A stretch of DNA of 64,000 nucleotides from Serripes groenlandicus. Its lineage: Eukaryota > Mollusca > Bivalvia > Cardiida > Cardiidae. The DNA is taken from NCBI GenBank assembly GCA_031761405.1, contig JASEVX010000088.1, forward strand, positions 620,001 through 684,000, read 5' to 3'. Both the position numbers and the translations under genes were made by a program. Below, one piece after another: positions 1 to 11,139 of the stretch (position 1 is its first letter; each line of letters begins with the position of its first letter). Under the pieces are notes generated by a model. That model had not been told where the DNA came from. It saw only the letters and a program-made list of their open reading frames with translations, and ran no database searches.

Positions 1-362
1 TTTGACCTAGTGACCTACTTTTTAAACCGACGTGACCCATGTTCGAACTTGACCTACATATCATCAAGACAAACATTCTGATAAAGTTTCAACATGCTCA
101 AGTTGAAAATGTGGCATCAAGAGTGTTAACAAGATTTCCCTTCAATTCGACCTAGTGACCTAGTTTTTGACCTCATATGGCCCAGTTTCGAACTTGTCCA
201 ACATTTTATGGAGATAAACGTTCTGATAAACTTTCATGAAGATTGGATGCAAAATGTAGCCCATAGAGTGTTAACAAGCTCAAATGTTGACGACGCCGGA
301 CGGACGCCGGACAAAATGTGATCACAATAGCTCACCTTGCACTTCGTGCATAGGTGAGCTAA
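1..362 (+). repeat. Family A tandem-core element, 3' part
   Basis: Units built around 'gacctagtgacctagttttt' lead into a GACGCCGGACGGACGCCGG stretch and the terminal hairpin GCACTTCGTGC followed by ATAGGTGAGCTAA. The same end closes the copies at 32.9-33.6 kb and, inverted, at 23.2 kb. The 5' end lies left of the window. No protein-coding capacity. Confidence 0.8.
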
Positions 363-880
363 AAAGCACAACAAACTCACATGCGAGCCAGCCCTTTTTT
401 TTTTATAGATATGACGTCAAATCAAAGGTCACCCTTATATCGCAGTGAGTTTTGGAAAATACATGTTGTTCTAAAAATGACTCCTAAGCTGTCGATAAAG
501 CTAAAATCAGTCGGAGGGTATTCATCTTTATTATAAACACTTTCAACTTACAACAAAATCATTATTGTCCAATGGGAGACCAATTCAGTGTCATGAATTC
601 ATCCGAAATCCCCTGGTCAAAATTGTCTGCCCGGCAAGCAGATCTGATTTACTTCCCTTTGACCTAAAGAGAAAGGTTTTTTTCGATTTACCGCATAACA
701 AAACCATTTTAGTATAAGAATGAATAATGCGGATAAGTTTTCAAAGTTTTTGGTTCATTTCGTTCAACGGTTAGCAAAATAAAGCAATTACCCTTTGCCC
801 GGTACGGTGTTGTTTGCTGACATATTGAAAGCTTCCTTTGGTAATGATTGATGTTTTCAGCATTTATCAAGAGAACAACA
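363..880 (+). repeat. Solo, diverged copy of the 3.2-kb array spacer
   Basis: From 'acaaactcacatg' through 'attattgtccaatgggaga' and 'gatttacttccctttgacc' this follows the non-coding spacer of the 53-63 kb array (compare 53170-53640) in the same order, with many substitutions. No transposase or endonuclease sequence follows. The second half recurs near 2100-2320 and 44470-44690. Confidence 0.7.
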
Positions 881-1115
881 ACACCAACTAGAATTGTTTT
901 TGACACAAAAACAGATGTCTCCCCCTCAAATATCTGTCAAAATCCCCCAAAACATTCTAAGCTATAAAGCAGACACAAATTTGGCCAATTCGGACAGTAT
1001 TCAACTTTTAATTACTAATTTTATCTTGACCTTGTACAAAGTGGACATGATAGCAAACACATCTTTTTACTGCAGCTGTAACATTCAAGACTGAAGTATT
1101 CCTCAAAACAGTTAA
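881..1115. other. No feature seen
   Basis: AT-rich sequence with short open frames only. I recognise no gene or repeat family here. Confidence 0.5.
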
Positions 1116-1860
1116 CAACTGTTGCTAAACATAAGCAATGGCAAATAAAAACTAAATGTGCGAGTTGTGCACATCATGTTAATGAGCTGAACATGTGACT
1201 GAACTTCGGTGAAATCCTTCGCGGCATCTTGGACACGAAATAAAGCCTCAAACCTTTGACCTTCAATCGTGACCTTGACCCTAGATGGTCGATACATGGG
1301 TTCTGCACAACGCCTTGATGAGGTGAACATGTGACCCCAAGCTTCATGAAAATCCTTCAAGCCATCTTGGAGATATGGAGCGGACACGAAATAAAGCCTC
1401 AAACATTTGACCTTCATGCGTGACCTTGACCTTGAACTCGTATGGTCGAGACATGGGTTCTGCACATTGCATTGATGAGGTGAACATGTGACTCAAGATT
1501 CTTAAAAATCCTTCAAGCCGTCTTGGAGATATGGAGCAGACACGAAATAAAGCATCAAACCTTTGACATTCAAGCGTGACCTTGACCTTAAATCAGTATG
1601 GTCGAGACATAGGTTCTGCACATCGCCTTGATGAGGTGAACATGTGACCCAAGTTTCATGAAAATCCTTCAAGCCGTCTTGGAGATATGGAGCGGACACG
1701 AAATAAAGCCTCAAACTTTTAACCTTCAAGCGTAACCTTAACCTTGAACCGGTATGGTCTAGACATAGGTTCTGCACATTGCCTTGATGAGGTGAACATG
1801 TTACTCAAGTTTCTTAGAAATCCTTCAAGCCGTCTTGGAGATATGGAGCGGACACGATTC
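1116..1860 (+). repeat. 156-bp tandem repeat block, about 5 units
   Basis: The landmark 'gacacgaaataaagcctc' recurs at about 1232, 1383, 1539 and 1695, with a last partial at 1851, giving spacings of 151-156 bp. Unit text includes 'accttgaccttgaa', 'gttctgcacat' and 'gtcttggagatatggagc'. Open frames here are periodic translations of the repeat. Confidence 0.85.
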
Positions 1861-1878
1861 GGGACAGACAGACAGTCG

Positions 1879-1912
<34 letters not shown>

Positions 1913-1934
1913 TAGACAGACAGACAGACATCCA
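1861..1934 (+). repeat. (GACA)n microsatellite
   Basis: About 70 bp of mostly perfect GACA/CAGA repeat directly follows the last 156-bp unit. Tandem cores ending in a tetranucleotide microsatellite are a known pattern in bivalve non-autonomous elements. A similar CAGA tract sits inside the element at 46777-47025. Confidence 0.95.
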
Positions 1935-1935
1935 G

Positions 1936-2780
1936 GACAAAAACAATCTGAGCCTCTGGGAGGTTTATGTCATTTTTCCCAACATTATATTGCTGACAGG
2001 TTAAATGAGCTTGCCTGAAAGTTTGGTCTGCAATATATGCTAGTCTACATAATGAAAAAGTAACGAACAAGGACAATTAATACCGAAACTTGATTCTTAT
2101 TTTAAAGAGAAAGTTTGTTTTCGTTTAAACGCATAACAAAACCATTTTAGTATAAGAATGAATAACGCGGATAAGTTTTCAAAGTTTTCGGTTGATTTCG
2201 TTCAACGGTTAGCAAAATATAGCAGTTACCATTGGCTCAGTACGGTGTTGTTTGCTGACATATTGAAAGCTTCCTTTGGTAATGATTGATTGTTTTCAGC
2301 ATTTAATAGGGTCTTGTTTTTCATACTAAAAAGTATCTTAGAAATTAAAGGGTGCAGAGTGAAAATTACTTGAATGTGAAAATATAAGAGTGCTTAGCTA
2401 TAATAACTATGAACGCAGGGGTGGCTTCTTTTACATCAATGACTCATTTGATAGTTAGGAAGTCTCTAGGATAAATTAAAGCATTTGAAACACAGAAATA
2501 TGGGGACAAAACCCTTTTTCTTAGCAAAATTTGGGCTAAAACAATTAATTCTGGTTGTTTTTTTATGAAACGAAACGAGAAAAGGGATATTTGGATAGGT
2601 GCAATTTGTGTGGATTTAGTGCATTTCTATTGGGTGTCGGGGAACCAAATCATACGCAGTCATTGTAATGATACAGAGAATTTGAAGGGTGCAGATTTTG
2701 ATCAATATGAACCCGTCCGTGGATCCAGATTTGTCGCGGATGTCCAAAAGCCAAGTATTTCCTTCCACAGCAGTTAAAAA
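1936..2780 (+). repeat. Duplicated block, copy 1 (matches 44290-45395 and 41838-42381)
   Basis: The order 'gacaggttaaatgagcttgc', 'gcataacaaaacca', 'ttgaaagcttcctttggtaa', 'gaaaattacttgaatgtgaa' and 'ggatccagatttgtcgcgga' is the same as at 44.3-45.4 kb. The second half also recurs at 41.8-42.4 kb. It ends exactly where the next element's CAAGAGG begins. Short open frames are not conserved between copies. Confidence 0.75.
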
Positions 2781-3817
2781 CAAGAGGCCCAAGAGGGCCA
2801 GTATCGCTCCACGGCCATAAGGCAAAAATAAAATCTCCAAACAGCCCTGCCCCGTGGTGGCTATTTTTTTTACCAACCACCATGGCTTAAAGGAATCTTG
2901 TAGAGTGTCACCAAAGGAAGGTTTCTGCAAAATTATTTGAAAATATGCCTGACACTTTCGGAGGAGAAGATTTTTTAAGTTTTCACTATGGTCATATAAG
3001 TCAAAATAGCCCCGCCCTCTGGCGGCCATGTTTTTCGACCAATCAACATTGGCTTGAAGGAATCTGATAGAGGGTCACCCAATGAACATTTCTACAAAAT
3101 TATTTGAAAATCGGCTGAACACTTTCGGAGAAGAAGATGTTTTAAGTTTTCACTATAGCTATATAAAGCAAAAAAGCCCCGGCCCCCTGGCGGCCATGTT
3201 TTTCGCCCAATCAACATTTCTTGAAGGAATCTAATTAAGGTTCACACAAGGAACATTTCTACAAAATTATTTGAAAATCGGCCTGACACTTTTGGAGGAG
3301 AAGATTTTTTAAGTTTGCTCTTTAGCCATATAGGCAAAATAGCCCCTGCCCTGTGACGGCCATGTTTTTTTACCAATCAACATGGCTTGAAGGAATCTGA
3401 TAGAGGGTCACCCACGGAACATTTCTACATAATTATTTGAAAATCTGCTGAACACTTTTTGAGAAGAAGATTATTTAAGTTTTCACTATAGCTATATAAG
3501 GCAAAAAAGCCCCGCCCCCTGGCGGCCATGTTTTTCGCCCAATCAAAATTTCTTGAAGGAATCTAATAAAGGGTCACCCAAGGAACATTTCTACAAAATT
3601 ATTTGAAAATCGGCCTGACACTTTCGGAGAAGAAGATTTTTTTAAGTTCTCACTATTTTTTTCTTTCGGTTGCCATGGAAACCAGAATTTTGAATGGATC
3701 AAAAAAATTTGAAGGAATTTAGTAGAGGACATTGAGAGGATGCTTCCCATGAAGTTTCAACCAAATTGGCCAAGTGGTTAGGGAGAAGAAGTCGTTTAAA
3801 GGAAAAAGTTAACGCAC
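2781..3817 (+). mobile_element. Family C tandem-core element, 3' end interrupted
   Basis: It starts CAAGAGGCCCAAGAGGGCC and holds about five 165-170-bp units with 'ccctggcggccatgttttt', 'ttctacaaaattatttgaaa' and 'gaagattttttaagttt'. It then enters the usual family C tail ('gaagtcgtttaaaggaaaaa'), which stops at 3817 where a satellite begins. The hairpin and GAGCTAA end are missing. Confidence 0.8.
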
Positions 3818-6425
3818 CCCAGTGAACCATTCGTTTCGGTGACAGCAACGTCTCCAATGGGTGTTGGTATGCAAGACGTTTGTACTACGTGCTTAATACG
3901 TTTCGGAGCAAATTGGAACACTATAGACGTCTGCAAGACGTCTGCCAAACGGCTTTAAGACGTATTGGTAACCAAAACCAAATGGACACTAAGTGAAGAC
4001 ATATACTAGACGTCTACATTACGTTTTTAATACGTATTGGTTACAAAAACCAAATGGACACAAAGTAAAGACATATAGTAGACGTCTTCAATACGTTTTT
4101 AATACGTATTGGTAACCAAAACTACATGGACACTAAGTGAAGACATATAGTAGACGTCTGCAATACGTTTTTAATACGTATTGGTAACCAAAACCAGATG
4201 GACACTAAGTGAAGACTTTGAAAACAATACAGTAGACGTCTACCATACGTTTTTAATACGTATTGGTAATCAAAACCATATGGACACTAAGTGAAGACTT
4301 TCAAATAATTACAGAAGACGTCTGCCATACGTTCTTAATACGTAATGGATACCAAAACCATATGGACACTAAATGAAGACTTCGAAAAAAATACAGTTGA
4401 CGTCTGTCATACGTTTTTAATACGTACTAGTAACCAAAACCATATTGACACTAAGTGAAGACTTTGAGTAAATAAACAGTTGACGTCTGCCACGCGTTTT
4501 TAATACGTATTTGTAACCAAAACCATATGGACACCAAGTGAAGGGTTTGAAAAAAATCAAGTCGACGTCTGCCGTACGTTCTTAATACGTAATGGATATC
4601 AAAACCATATGGACACTAAATGAAGACTTCGAAAAAAATACAGTTGACGTCTGTCATACGTTTTTAATACGTACTAGTAACCAAAACCATATTGACACTA
4701 AGTGAAGACTTCGAAAAAAATACAGTTGACGTCTGTCATACGTTTTTAATACGTACTAGTAACCAAAACCATATTGACACTAAGTGAAGACTTTGAGTAA
4801 ATAAACAGTTGACGTCTGCCACGCGTTTTTAATACGTATTTGTAACCAAAACCATATAGACACCAAGTGAAGGGTTTGAAAAAAATCAGTAGACGTCTAT
4901 CATACGTTTTTAAGACGTATTGGTAACCAAAACCATATGGACACAAAATGAAGCTTTAGAAACAAAAACAGATGACGCCTGCAATACGTTTTGAATACGT
5001 ATTGGTAACCAAAACCATATGGACACTAAGTTAAGACTTTGAGAAAATAAACAGTCGACGTCTGCCATGCGATTTTAATACGTATTGGTTACAAAAACCA
5101 AATGGACACAAAGTAAAGACATATAGTATACGTCTGCAATACGTTTTTAAAACGTATTGGTAACCAAAACTACATGGACACTAGGTGAAGACATATAGTA
5201 GACGTCTGCAATACGTTTTAATACGTATTAGTAACCAAAACCATATGGACACTAAGTGAAGACTTTCAAATAATTACAGAAGACGTCTGCCATACGTTTT
5301 TAATACGTAATGGATACCAAAACCATATGGACACTAAATGAAGACTTCGAAAAAAATACAGTTGACGTCTGTTATACGTTTTTAATACGTACTGGTAACC
5401 AAAACCATATTGACACTAAGTGAAGACTTTGAGTAAATAAACAGTTGACGTCTGCCACGCGTTTTTAATACGTATTTGTAACCAAAACCATATGGACACC
5501 AAGTGAAGGGTTTGAAAAAAATCAGTAGACGTCTATCATACGTTTATAAGACGTATTGGTAACCAAAACCATATGGACACAAAATGAAGCTTTAGAAACA
5601 AAAACAGATGACGCCTGCAATACGTTTTTAATACGTATTGGTAACCAAAACCATATGGACACTAAGTTAAGACTTTGAGAAAATAAACAGTGGACGTCTG
5701 CCATGCGATTTTAATACGTATTTGTTACCCAAACCATATGGACATTAAATGAAGACTTTGAAAAAATAAGCAGTTGACGTCTGCCATACGTTTTTAATAC
5801 GTTCTGGTAACCAAAACCATATGGACACTTAGTGATGACTTTGAAACGAATTCAGATGACGTCTGCCATACATTTTTAATACGTATTGGTAACTAAAACC
5901 ATATTGACACTAGTTGGAGACTTTGAGGAAATAAACAGTTGACGTGTGCTATGCGTTTTTAATACATATTGGTAACCAAAACCATATGGACACTAAGTGA
6001 AGACTTAGAAAAAAAATCTGTACACGTCTGCCATACGTTTTTTAAACGTATTGGTAACCAACAAGATATTGACAATAAGTGAAGACTTTGAAAAAATAAA
6101 AAGTTGACGTCTGCCATGCGTTTTTATTACGTATTGGTAACCAAAACCATGTGAATACTAAGTGATGATTTTGAAACAAATACTGATGACGTCTGCAATA
6201 CGTATTGGTAACAAAACTACATGGACACTAAGTGAAAACTTTAAAAAATAAAAGGTTGACGTCTGCAATACGTTTTTAAGACATATTGGTTAGCAAAGCC
6301 ATATGGACACTTAGTGAAGACTTTGTAAAAATAAACAATTGACGTCTGCCATGCGTTTTTAATACGTATTGGTAACCAAAACCATATGGACACTAAATGA
6401 TGACTTTGAAACAAATGCAGATGAC
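3818..6425 (+). repeat. 83-bp satellite array, left part
   Basis: About 30 monomers of 81-84 bp. GACGTC landmarks at 4235, 4318 and 4399 give the period. Monomer text includes 'ttttaatacgtattggtaac' and 'catatggacactaagtgaag'. The first 100 bp are diverged, beginning CCCAGTGAACCATTC and 'ggtgacagcaacgtct', like the 164-bp array at 24.4-27.4 kb. Higher-order copies exist: blocks near 4560-5040 and 5340-5700 are nearly the same. Confidence 0.93.
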
Positions 6426-7620
6426 GTTGCTGCTGGTCCTGTCAGGCTTCTGAAGCAAACTGTGCGACGTGCTTCGAAGGGTACGGCACCAATAAATCCA
6501 TCCACAATCCGTGACATTCCTGTTCTATTCCCTGTTTTTTTTTAACCAATGTCATATATGACAACGAGTCGCCAGATAGCCGTATCCTCATGTTTGCCAC
6601 TGTGACAGTCTCCGCTTTCTAGAAAGCGCAAGCTGGTTCATGGACGGTACACATTCAACAATCCCCTCTCAGTTCCAGCAACTGTTCGTGATTCGTGTGC
6701 CCCTCAGTTACTTTTGTGCCTCAGATGTCTACGTACTGTTGCATGCCCTCTAAGCAACAGACTATATGAAGAGATGCTGACTTCCCCCACTAGATGTGTG
6801 TCTGCAGCGAGGTATTAGACCCAACCCAGAGCGCATCCTGGCAGACTACGAGGTAGCGATACAAAATGCCGTCAGAACTGTCTTCACATACAACATTCAT
6901 ATACAGGGATGCTTCTATACCATCTAACCGAGGCTACCTGCCTGCAGGCTGGAGAAGATTTCAATCAGAGGGTTTGCAGTCTGACTTTAACAATGATGAT
7001 GAGGTTAGGACATTCTGCGCAAAGCTTGATGATCTTGCAATTCTACCATCCAACGACGTGATAGACGGCATGGCGGTCTTTCGCGAACAAGCCCCTCAAC
7101 AACTGCAGTGCCTGGTGGAGTACTTTGACTCAAATTGTGTGAACGGCTCATTTCGTGCAGTAATGTCAGCAAGCGGGCATATGAGGTTCCGGCGCTTATC
7201 GCCTAGATTCCCCCAGTACTTTGGAATGTACACAGTGCCACCACCATTGAATACCAGGACTGCACAAATAATCAGTGCGACTCGTGAATTATTCATTTAA
7301 ACATCTGGTGGGACATAACAACCCTTCTCTTTGGAATGTAGTGAAATGCGTTGGAAAAGATACAACAATTTATGGTGGCAGCTGACATTCTTCGGTGTGA
7401 CCTTGGTGAACCGACGATGAAACGTGTTAAGAAGGCAAAACACGCAAATCAGCAAAGGCTAAAATACCTATGTGTTCAGTATGTGAGTGGTGCCAAGTTC
7501 CTTGCGGAAATTCTGTCGCGTATTCAACATGTGATAAGAATAAAATTAACTCGGTGTTTGAAATGCCATGTGATTTTGTGGACTGGTGCTAATGTGGAAA
7601 TGTGCTAAAATAGAATAAAA
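6426..7620 (+). pseudogene. MULE (Mutator-like) DNA transposase remnant
   Basis: A cut-and-paste transposase relic lying inside the 83-bp satellite. Reading across frames, the family landmarks appear in order: SWFMDGTHS with a candidate catalytic Asp codon at 6643, then FQQLFVIRVPL, then ADYEVAIQNAV with a second candidate Asp at 6844, QGCFYHLTEAT, LDDLAILPSNDVIDGM, LVEYFDSNCVNGSFR, RRLSPRFPQYF, and a C-terminal LRCDLGEPTMKRVKKA. Spacing fits MULE transposases with the DGT...LPxxDV...YF layout. It is dead: TAA and TGA codons lie between the two Asp motifs, and the frame changes near 6920 and again near 7300. No terminal inverted repeats were found at its edges. It is either a MULE inserted into the satellite or the former core of the satellite-bearing element. 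The family call is firm, the boundaries are not. Confidence 0.85.
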
Positions 7621-8034
7621 ACAGCTAGTGCTTGCAGTATATGATTTATTTGATAAAACAGTTTTTAAACTTTTTCATATTATCTATAAGTTCTGCACAA
7701 TTAAATTAAATAATGCATATTTATGAATTAAAATGATTAAATTTGCTCATTATTTCATTTGGCTTTCACTTGGCTTATATTAGCATATTCCCTTTCCTAC
7801 ATACATAAGTTTTCATCAGACAACAAAGAAAACATATTGACACGTCCGGTTTTCTAATTGAATACATTTTCCTCTTCAACACCTTTGAATAGTCTTTTAT
7901 TTTTGTCATGGGGAGTTTGACTACCCATCGTGGGAATTTGAATACCCTGTCATTTTAGCCATGGGAATTTTGAGTACTATGCAATTTTTGAACCATGGGG
8001 ATTTTGATATGTATACACTCACCCAAACCATGTG
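7621..8034. other. AT-rich non-coding stretch with a short degenerate repeat
   Basis: No gene seen. Between about 7905 and 8015 a roughly 30-bp degenerate repeat 'catgggaattttga' occurs four times before the satellite resumes. Confidence 0.5.
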
Positions 8035-8290
8035 CACATTAAGTGAAGCCTTTGAAGAAAAAACAAACGGTTGACGTCTGCCTTGCGATTTTAATACGTA
8101 TTGGTAACCAAAACCATATGGACACTAAGTGAAGACTTTGGAAAAAATACAGTTGACATCTGCCATACGTTTTTAATACGTATTGGTAACGTCTGCCATG
8201 CGTTTTTAGTACGTATTGGTAACCAAAACCATATGGACATTTTAGATAAGTGGAGACTTTGAAACAAATGTAGTAGACGTTTAATTTGCA
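8035..8290 (+). repeat. 83-bp satellite array, right part
   Basis: About three monomers in the same orientation as the left part ('ttttaatacgtattggtaac', 'gacgtctgcc'), one shortened. It decays into unrelated AT-rich DNA at about 8285. The same orientation on both sides argues against these being terminal inverted repeats of the MULE. Confidence 0.88.
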
Positions 8291-8499
8291 CTACATTTTA
8301 AAAAACATACTGATAATCAAACACTTAATTTAACAAATAACATGCTTAATTGTTACACTATAGATAGCTATAAAATATGAAATTTTCAATTGCCACATTT
8401 CTAAAAATGGGAAATAAAATAATTCCTTATCACACAGAGTCTAAATAGAACATCTTCAGAATAAAATTTTACTGAATCATATATGGATGCGTTTTATTC

Positions 8500-8653
8500 A
8501 CATATTCGTGCAGTGACGTTTGTAAAACGTCATCAAACTGTCACGTTACATCCGGGTACTTTAACTGAAATCGAGGCTGCCGCCATATTGGATGAAACGA
8601 TAGTGGATGATTCCGAATCAAAAGTGTTGTAGCTGTTTTGTCTGGAATTGCAG
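8500..8653 (+). promoter_or_regulatory. Candidate promoter / non-coding first exon
   Basis: A locally GC-richer island in AT-rich DNA. It holds the imperfect palindrome TGACGTTTGTAAAACGTCA (8513-8531) with two CRE-like TGACG half sites, then 'gctgccgccatattggatg', the kind of sequence often seen in 5' UTRs. It ends TTGCAG|GTAATAT, a plausible splice donor at 8654. No long open frame. Proposed as exon 1 of the gene whose coding exon starts at 9050; this is inference. Confidence 0.35.
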
Positions 8654-8966
8654 GTAATATAGGCCGTCAAGTATATATGTGCATGCCAATACATACTATG
8701 ATAATTACAAAATGTGTGTAACGATCAATGGAATATTGCCACCCTGTATGAAGCCAGTAATTAGCATTCCCGCCCTGTTTGGCGCGTGTAAAACTTTGAA
8801 AGAAGAATATGCTAGCTTCTTTTTAACCGTTAAAAAGTTAGAATTATGTTTATTCTGAGATAACTAATATATAAATCTACCCATAGCTAGAGCTCTACTT
8901 GTCTTTTAATCACCCGTATGACTCTTTTGGATCACGAATATAGGTTTCAGCATTCTCAATAACTGA

Positions 8967-9047
8967 ATTGATTGATTGGGATTTAACGCCATTTTTAACA
9001 ATTTCTTGGTCATATCACGGCGGCCAGTTCACCTTCTCATGTGTTTC
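8967..9047 (-). mobile_element. Truncated SINE (S2 family), antisense
   Basis: The sequence from 'ttgattgattgggatttaac' through 'cggcggccagttcacc' to 'ctcatgtgtttc' is the reverse complement of the 3' part of the SINE at 21094-21386, including its AATC-repeat tail. The tRNA-like head is absent. Its inner end abuts the AG in front of the exon at 9050. Confidence 0.8.
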
Positions 9048-9049
9048 AG

Positions 9050-9268
9050 ATGAATACAGTTGTTAAAATGGCCAACAAGTCAAAGACATCTACATCTGAA
9101 TGGTGTGAGGACGTATCACTAACTAGGATTGAGGAATTTGGACGCTCATCAAGTGAAGAATTGGACATTGAACGGCAGTTCTGTGTTGACCTTCCAGTAC
9201 ACACCTTTGAAGACTTTTGGAAGTTGGAGGAGGAGTTGGAGAGTAACTCTACGAAACGAAAGGCCCTG
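9050..9268 (+). CDS. Coding exon, DUF4806-like region (uncharacterised protein)
   Basis: A 219-bp candidate exon bounded by 'gtgtttcag' and 'ggccctg|gtgagt', a consensus donor leaving phase 0. The ATG at 9068 (AAAATGGCC) has the better start context; the one at 9050 touches the acceptor. It encodes about 67-73 residues: a Lys/Ser/Thr-rich start, an acidic middle (SSSEELDIE), then VHTFEDFWKLEEELE ending KRKAL. The last segment resembles the first helix of DUF4806-type domains found in transposon-linked and uncharacterised animal proteins ('F..LE..L....R..L'). If so, the rest of the domain should lie in a downstream exon, which I did not find. Codon use and intact splice signals make it more gene-like than nearby open frames. 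It could also be an old domesticated or dying TE exon. Confidence 0.5.
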
Positions 9269-9389
9269 GTGAGTATTAAAGAGATTGTTGAATGATTTCT
9301 GGTGTGTACTTTCCCTCCTACAACAATTATGCAGCAGACGACTTTAAACAAATTTTGTCAAAAAGTGGAAAATCTCTATAATTGAATGA

Positions 9390-9530
9390 ATAAGCTATGA
9401 CTAAAAGTGGAAAACATTGTGGCAAAAGGAGAAATTGCATGTTTTGTGCAATTTTTTATTTGTCACTGTTTTCAAAAAGCTGTCGGCTGCAGAGGCGTCT
9501 ATATGAGGGAAAGAGTTAACCCTTATCTCG
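9390..9530 (-). mobile_element. TTAA-type MITE, degraded copy
   Basis: It carries 'gtggaaaacattgtggcaaa', 'gtcactgttttcaaaaagct', 'gcagaggcgt' and an end TATATGAGGGAAAGAGTTAA, in the reverse direction of the better copy at 19855-20084. The left terminus is lost. Confidence 0.65.
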
Positions 9531-9837
9531 CAAGTCACAACTACATTAATGATGGGTATTTTGGCAAAAAACTTGGATCCAGATCATCACCGAGTTACTC
9601 AGTGTCTGATCCAGATCCAAGCTGGTTGACTATACTCCAATTGTTTCGCAAATTGTCAATGTAATAGGATGGACTTTATAGTTGCAATAGACGAGATTAT
9701 GAGCACACGACAATTTGTTGCAGGGTTGCAATAAGTGTCAGTTTCTGTCTTTATAAAATGGATAAACTTGAAATAATTTCCTCAAATGAGTCGTGAGTGA
9801 GAAATCAGTTCTAATCAGGGTATATATTGCAAACTGG

Positions 9838-10020
9838 TTACAGTCTTCAACACACAAACACTTACTAAGCCCCTCATCAATGTCTGTTACAGTTTTCGAC
9901 TCACAACCACTTAATAAGCCCCAACCAATGTCTGTTACAGTCCTCGACTCACAACCACTACCTAAGCCCCTCGCCACTCTCTGTTACAGTCTTCTACTCA
10001 CAACCCCATAGCCTTTCACC
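9838..10020 (+). repeat. Minisatellite, about 51-bp units, 3-4 copies
   Basis: Repeats of 'tctgttacagt' plus 'cgactcacaaccact' plus 'aagcccc' run without interruption. Flanking DNA to 10315 shows nothing recognisable. Confidence 0.8.
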
Positions 10021-10315
10021 ACTGTTTGTGGGTTGGTTCAGATTTTAATATGGGGAAGTCTTCCGGCTGACTTATAGTTGGTGGGTGGTTCTACCTATGT
10101 GCCCGCTTGTGACTGAAGGAACATGTTGGCTTCTTTGGTCTTCCTATGCCAGTAATTAGCTGGGCATTGCAAATTGACTGAAATACTATCGAAGCAAGCG
10201 TCTTTAAACCCATTAAAAACGAAACAAACAGTTCTAATCAAACACTGAATTAAATCTGATATTATATATATTGTGAGTTTATAATGACATGTTATTCATT
10301 TCCAAGTCAAATAAT

Positions 10316-11045
10316 TACGGTGGCACAGAGGTGACATGTGTATGTTTTTATTTATCTCGTGCGCACGACATACTAAGTTGTGCGCACCACTTAGTAACTC
10401 GTGCGCACCACTTAGTAACTCGTGCGCACGACATAGTAACTCGTGCGCACGACTTAATTATCTCGTGCGCACGACTTAGTATCTCGTGCGCACGACTTAG
10501 TATCTCGTGCGCACGACTTAGTAACTCGTGCGCACGACTTAGTAACTCGTGCGCACGACATAGTAACTCGTGCGCATGACTTAATTATCTCGTGCGCACG
10601 ACTTAGTATCTCGTGCGCACGACATAGTAACTCGTGCGCACGACTTAATTATCTCGTGCGCACGACATACTATCTCGTGCGCACGACTTAGTATCTCGTG
10701 CGCACGACTTAGTATGTCGTGCGCACGAGATACTATGTCGTGCGCACGACTTAATTAAGTGGTGCGCACGACTTAGTAACTCGTGCGCACGACATAGTAT
10801 CTCGTGCGCACCACTTAGTAACTCGTGCGCACGACTTAATTATCTCGTGCGCACGACATAGTATCTCGTGAGCACGACTTAGTATCTCGTGCGCACGACT
10901 TAGTAACTCGTGCGCACGACTTAATTATCTCGTGCGCACGACATAGTATCTCGTGCGCACGAGTTACTAAGTGGTGCGCACGACTTAGTATGTCGTGCGC
11001 ACGAGATAAATAAAAACATACACATGTCACCTCTGTGCCACCGTA
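10316..11045. mobile_element. Inverted-repeat element filled with palindromic 20-bp tandem repeats
   Basis: Outer arms of about 42 bp are inverted copies of each other: TACGGTGGCACAGAGGTGAC at the left and its complement ending CCACCGTA at the right, each with 'atgtgtatgtttttattta'. Between them lie about 32 units of a 14-bp palindrome, GTCGTGCGCACGAC or CTCGTGCGCACGAG, joined by 6-bp linkers such as TTAGTA, ATAGTA and TTAATT. AATAAT flanks both ends and may be a target duplication. The one long frame here is repeat-driven. Confidence 0.88.
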
Positions 11046-11139
11046 AATAATGCAGTAATAATGCAGTATTCATTTTTCCACTGATATACATGAGTAGATA
11101 CTTGATAGAAACATAAGGTATACGTTTACGATCACCCGA

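Noticed and set aside
1719..2076. Cys/Leu/Ser- and Asp/Arg/Gln/Thr-repeat proteins on both strands
   Set aside because: They are translations of the (GACA)n microsatellite and the 156-bp repeat.
2616..3029. 137-codon minus frame over the 2.6-3.0 kb junction
   Set aside because: It spans the boundary of a duplicated block and a family C element, so its open length is accidental.
3818..6425. CRISPR-like regular array
   Set aside because: Monomers are contiguous and similar over their full length, with no unique spacers; the context is animal DNA.
4746..8291. Minus-strand frames with repeated VSIWFWLPIR-like peptides
   Set aside because: Satellite translation; the frames last only as long as monomer lengths stay in phase.
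9041..9049. Start codon GTG at 9041 for the exon at 9050
   Set aside because: These bases belong to the probable splice acceptor and SINE edge; the ATG at 9068 has a better context.
10289..10579. Open frame with repeated SCARLS/TRAHD peptides
   Set aside because: Direct translation of the 20-bp palindromic repeat; it ends where linker length changes.
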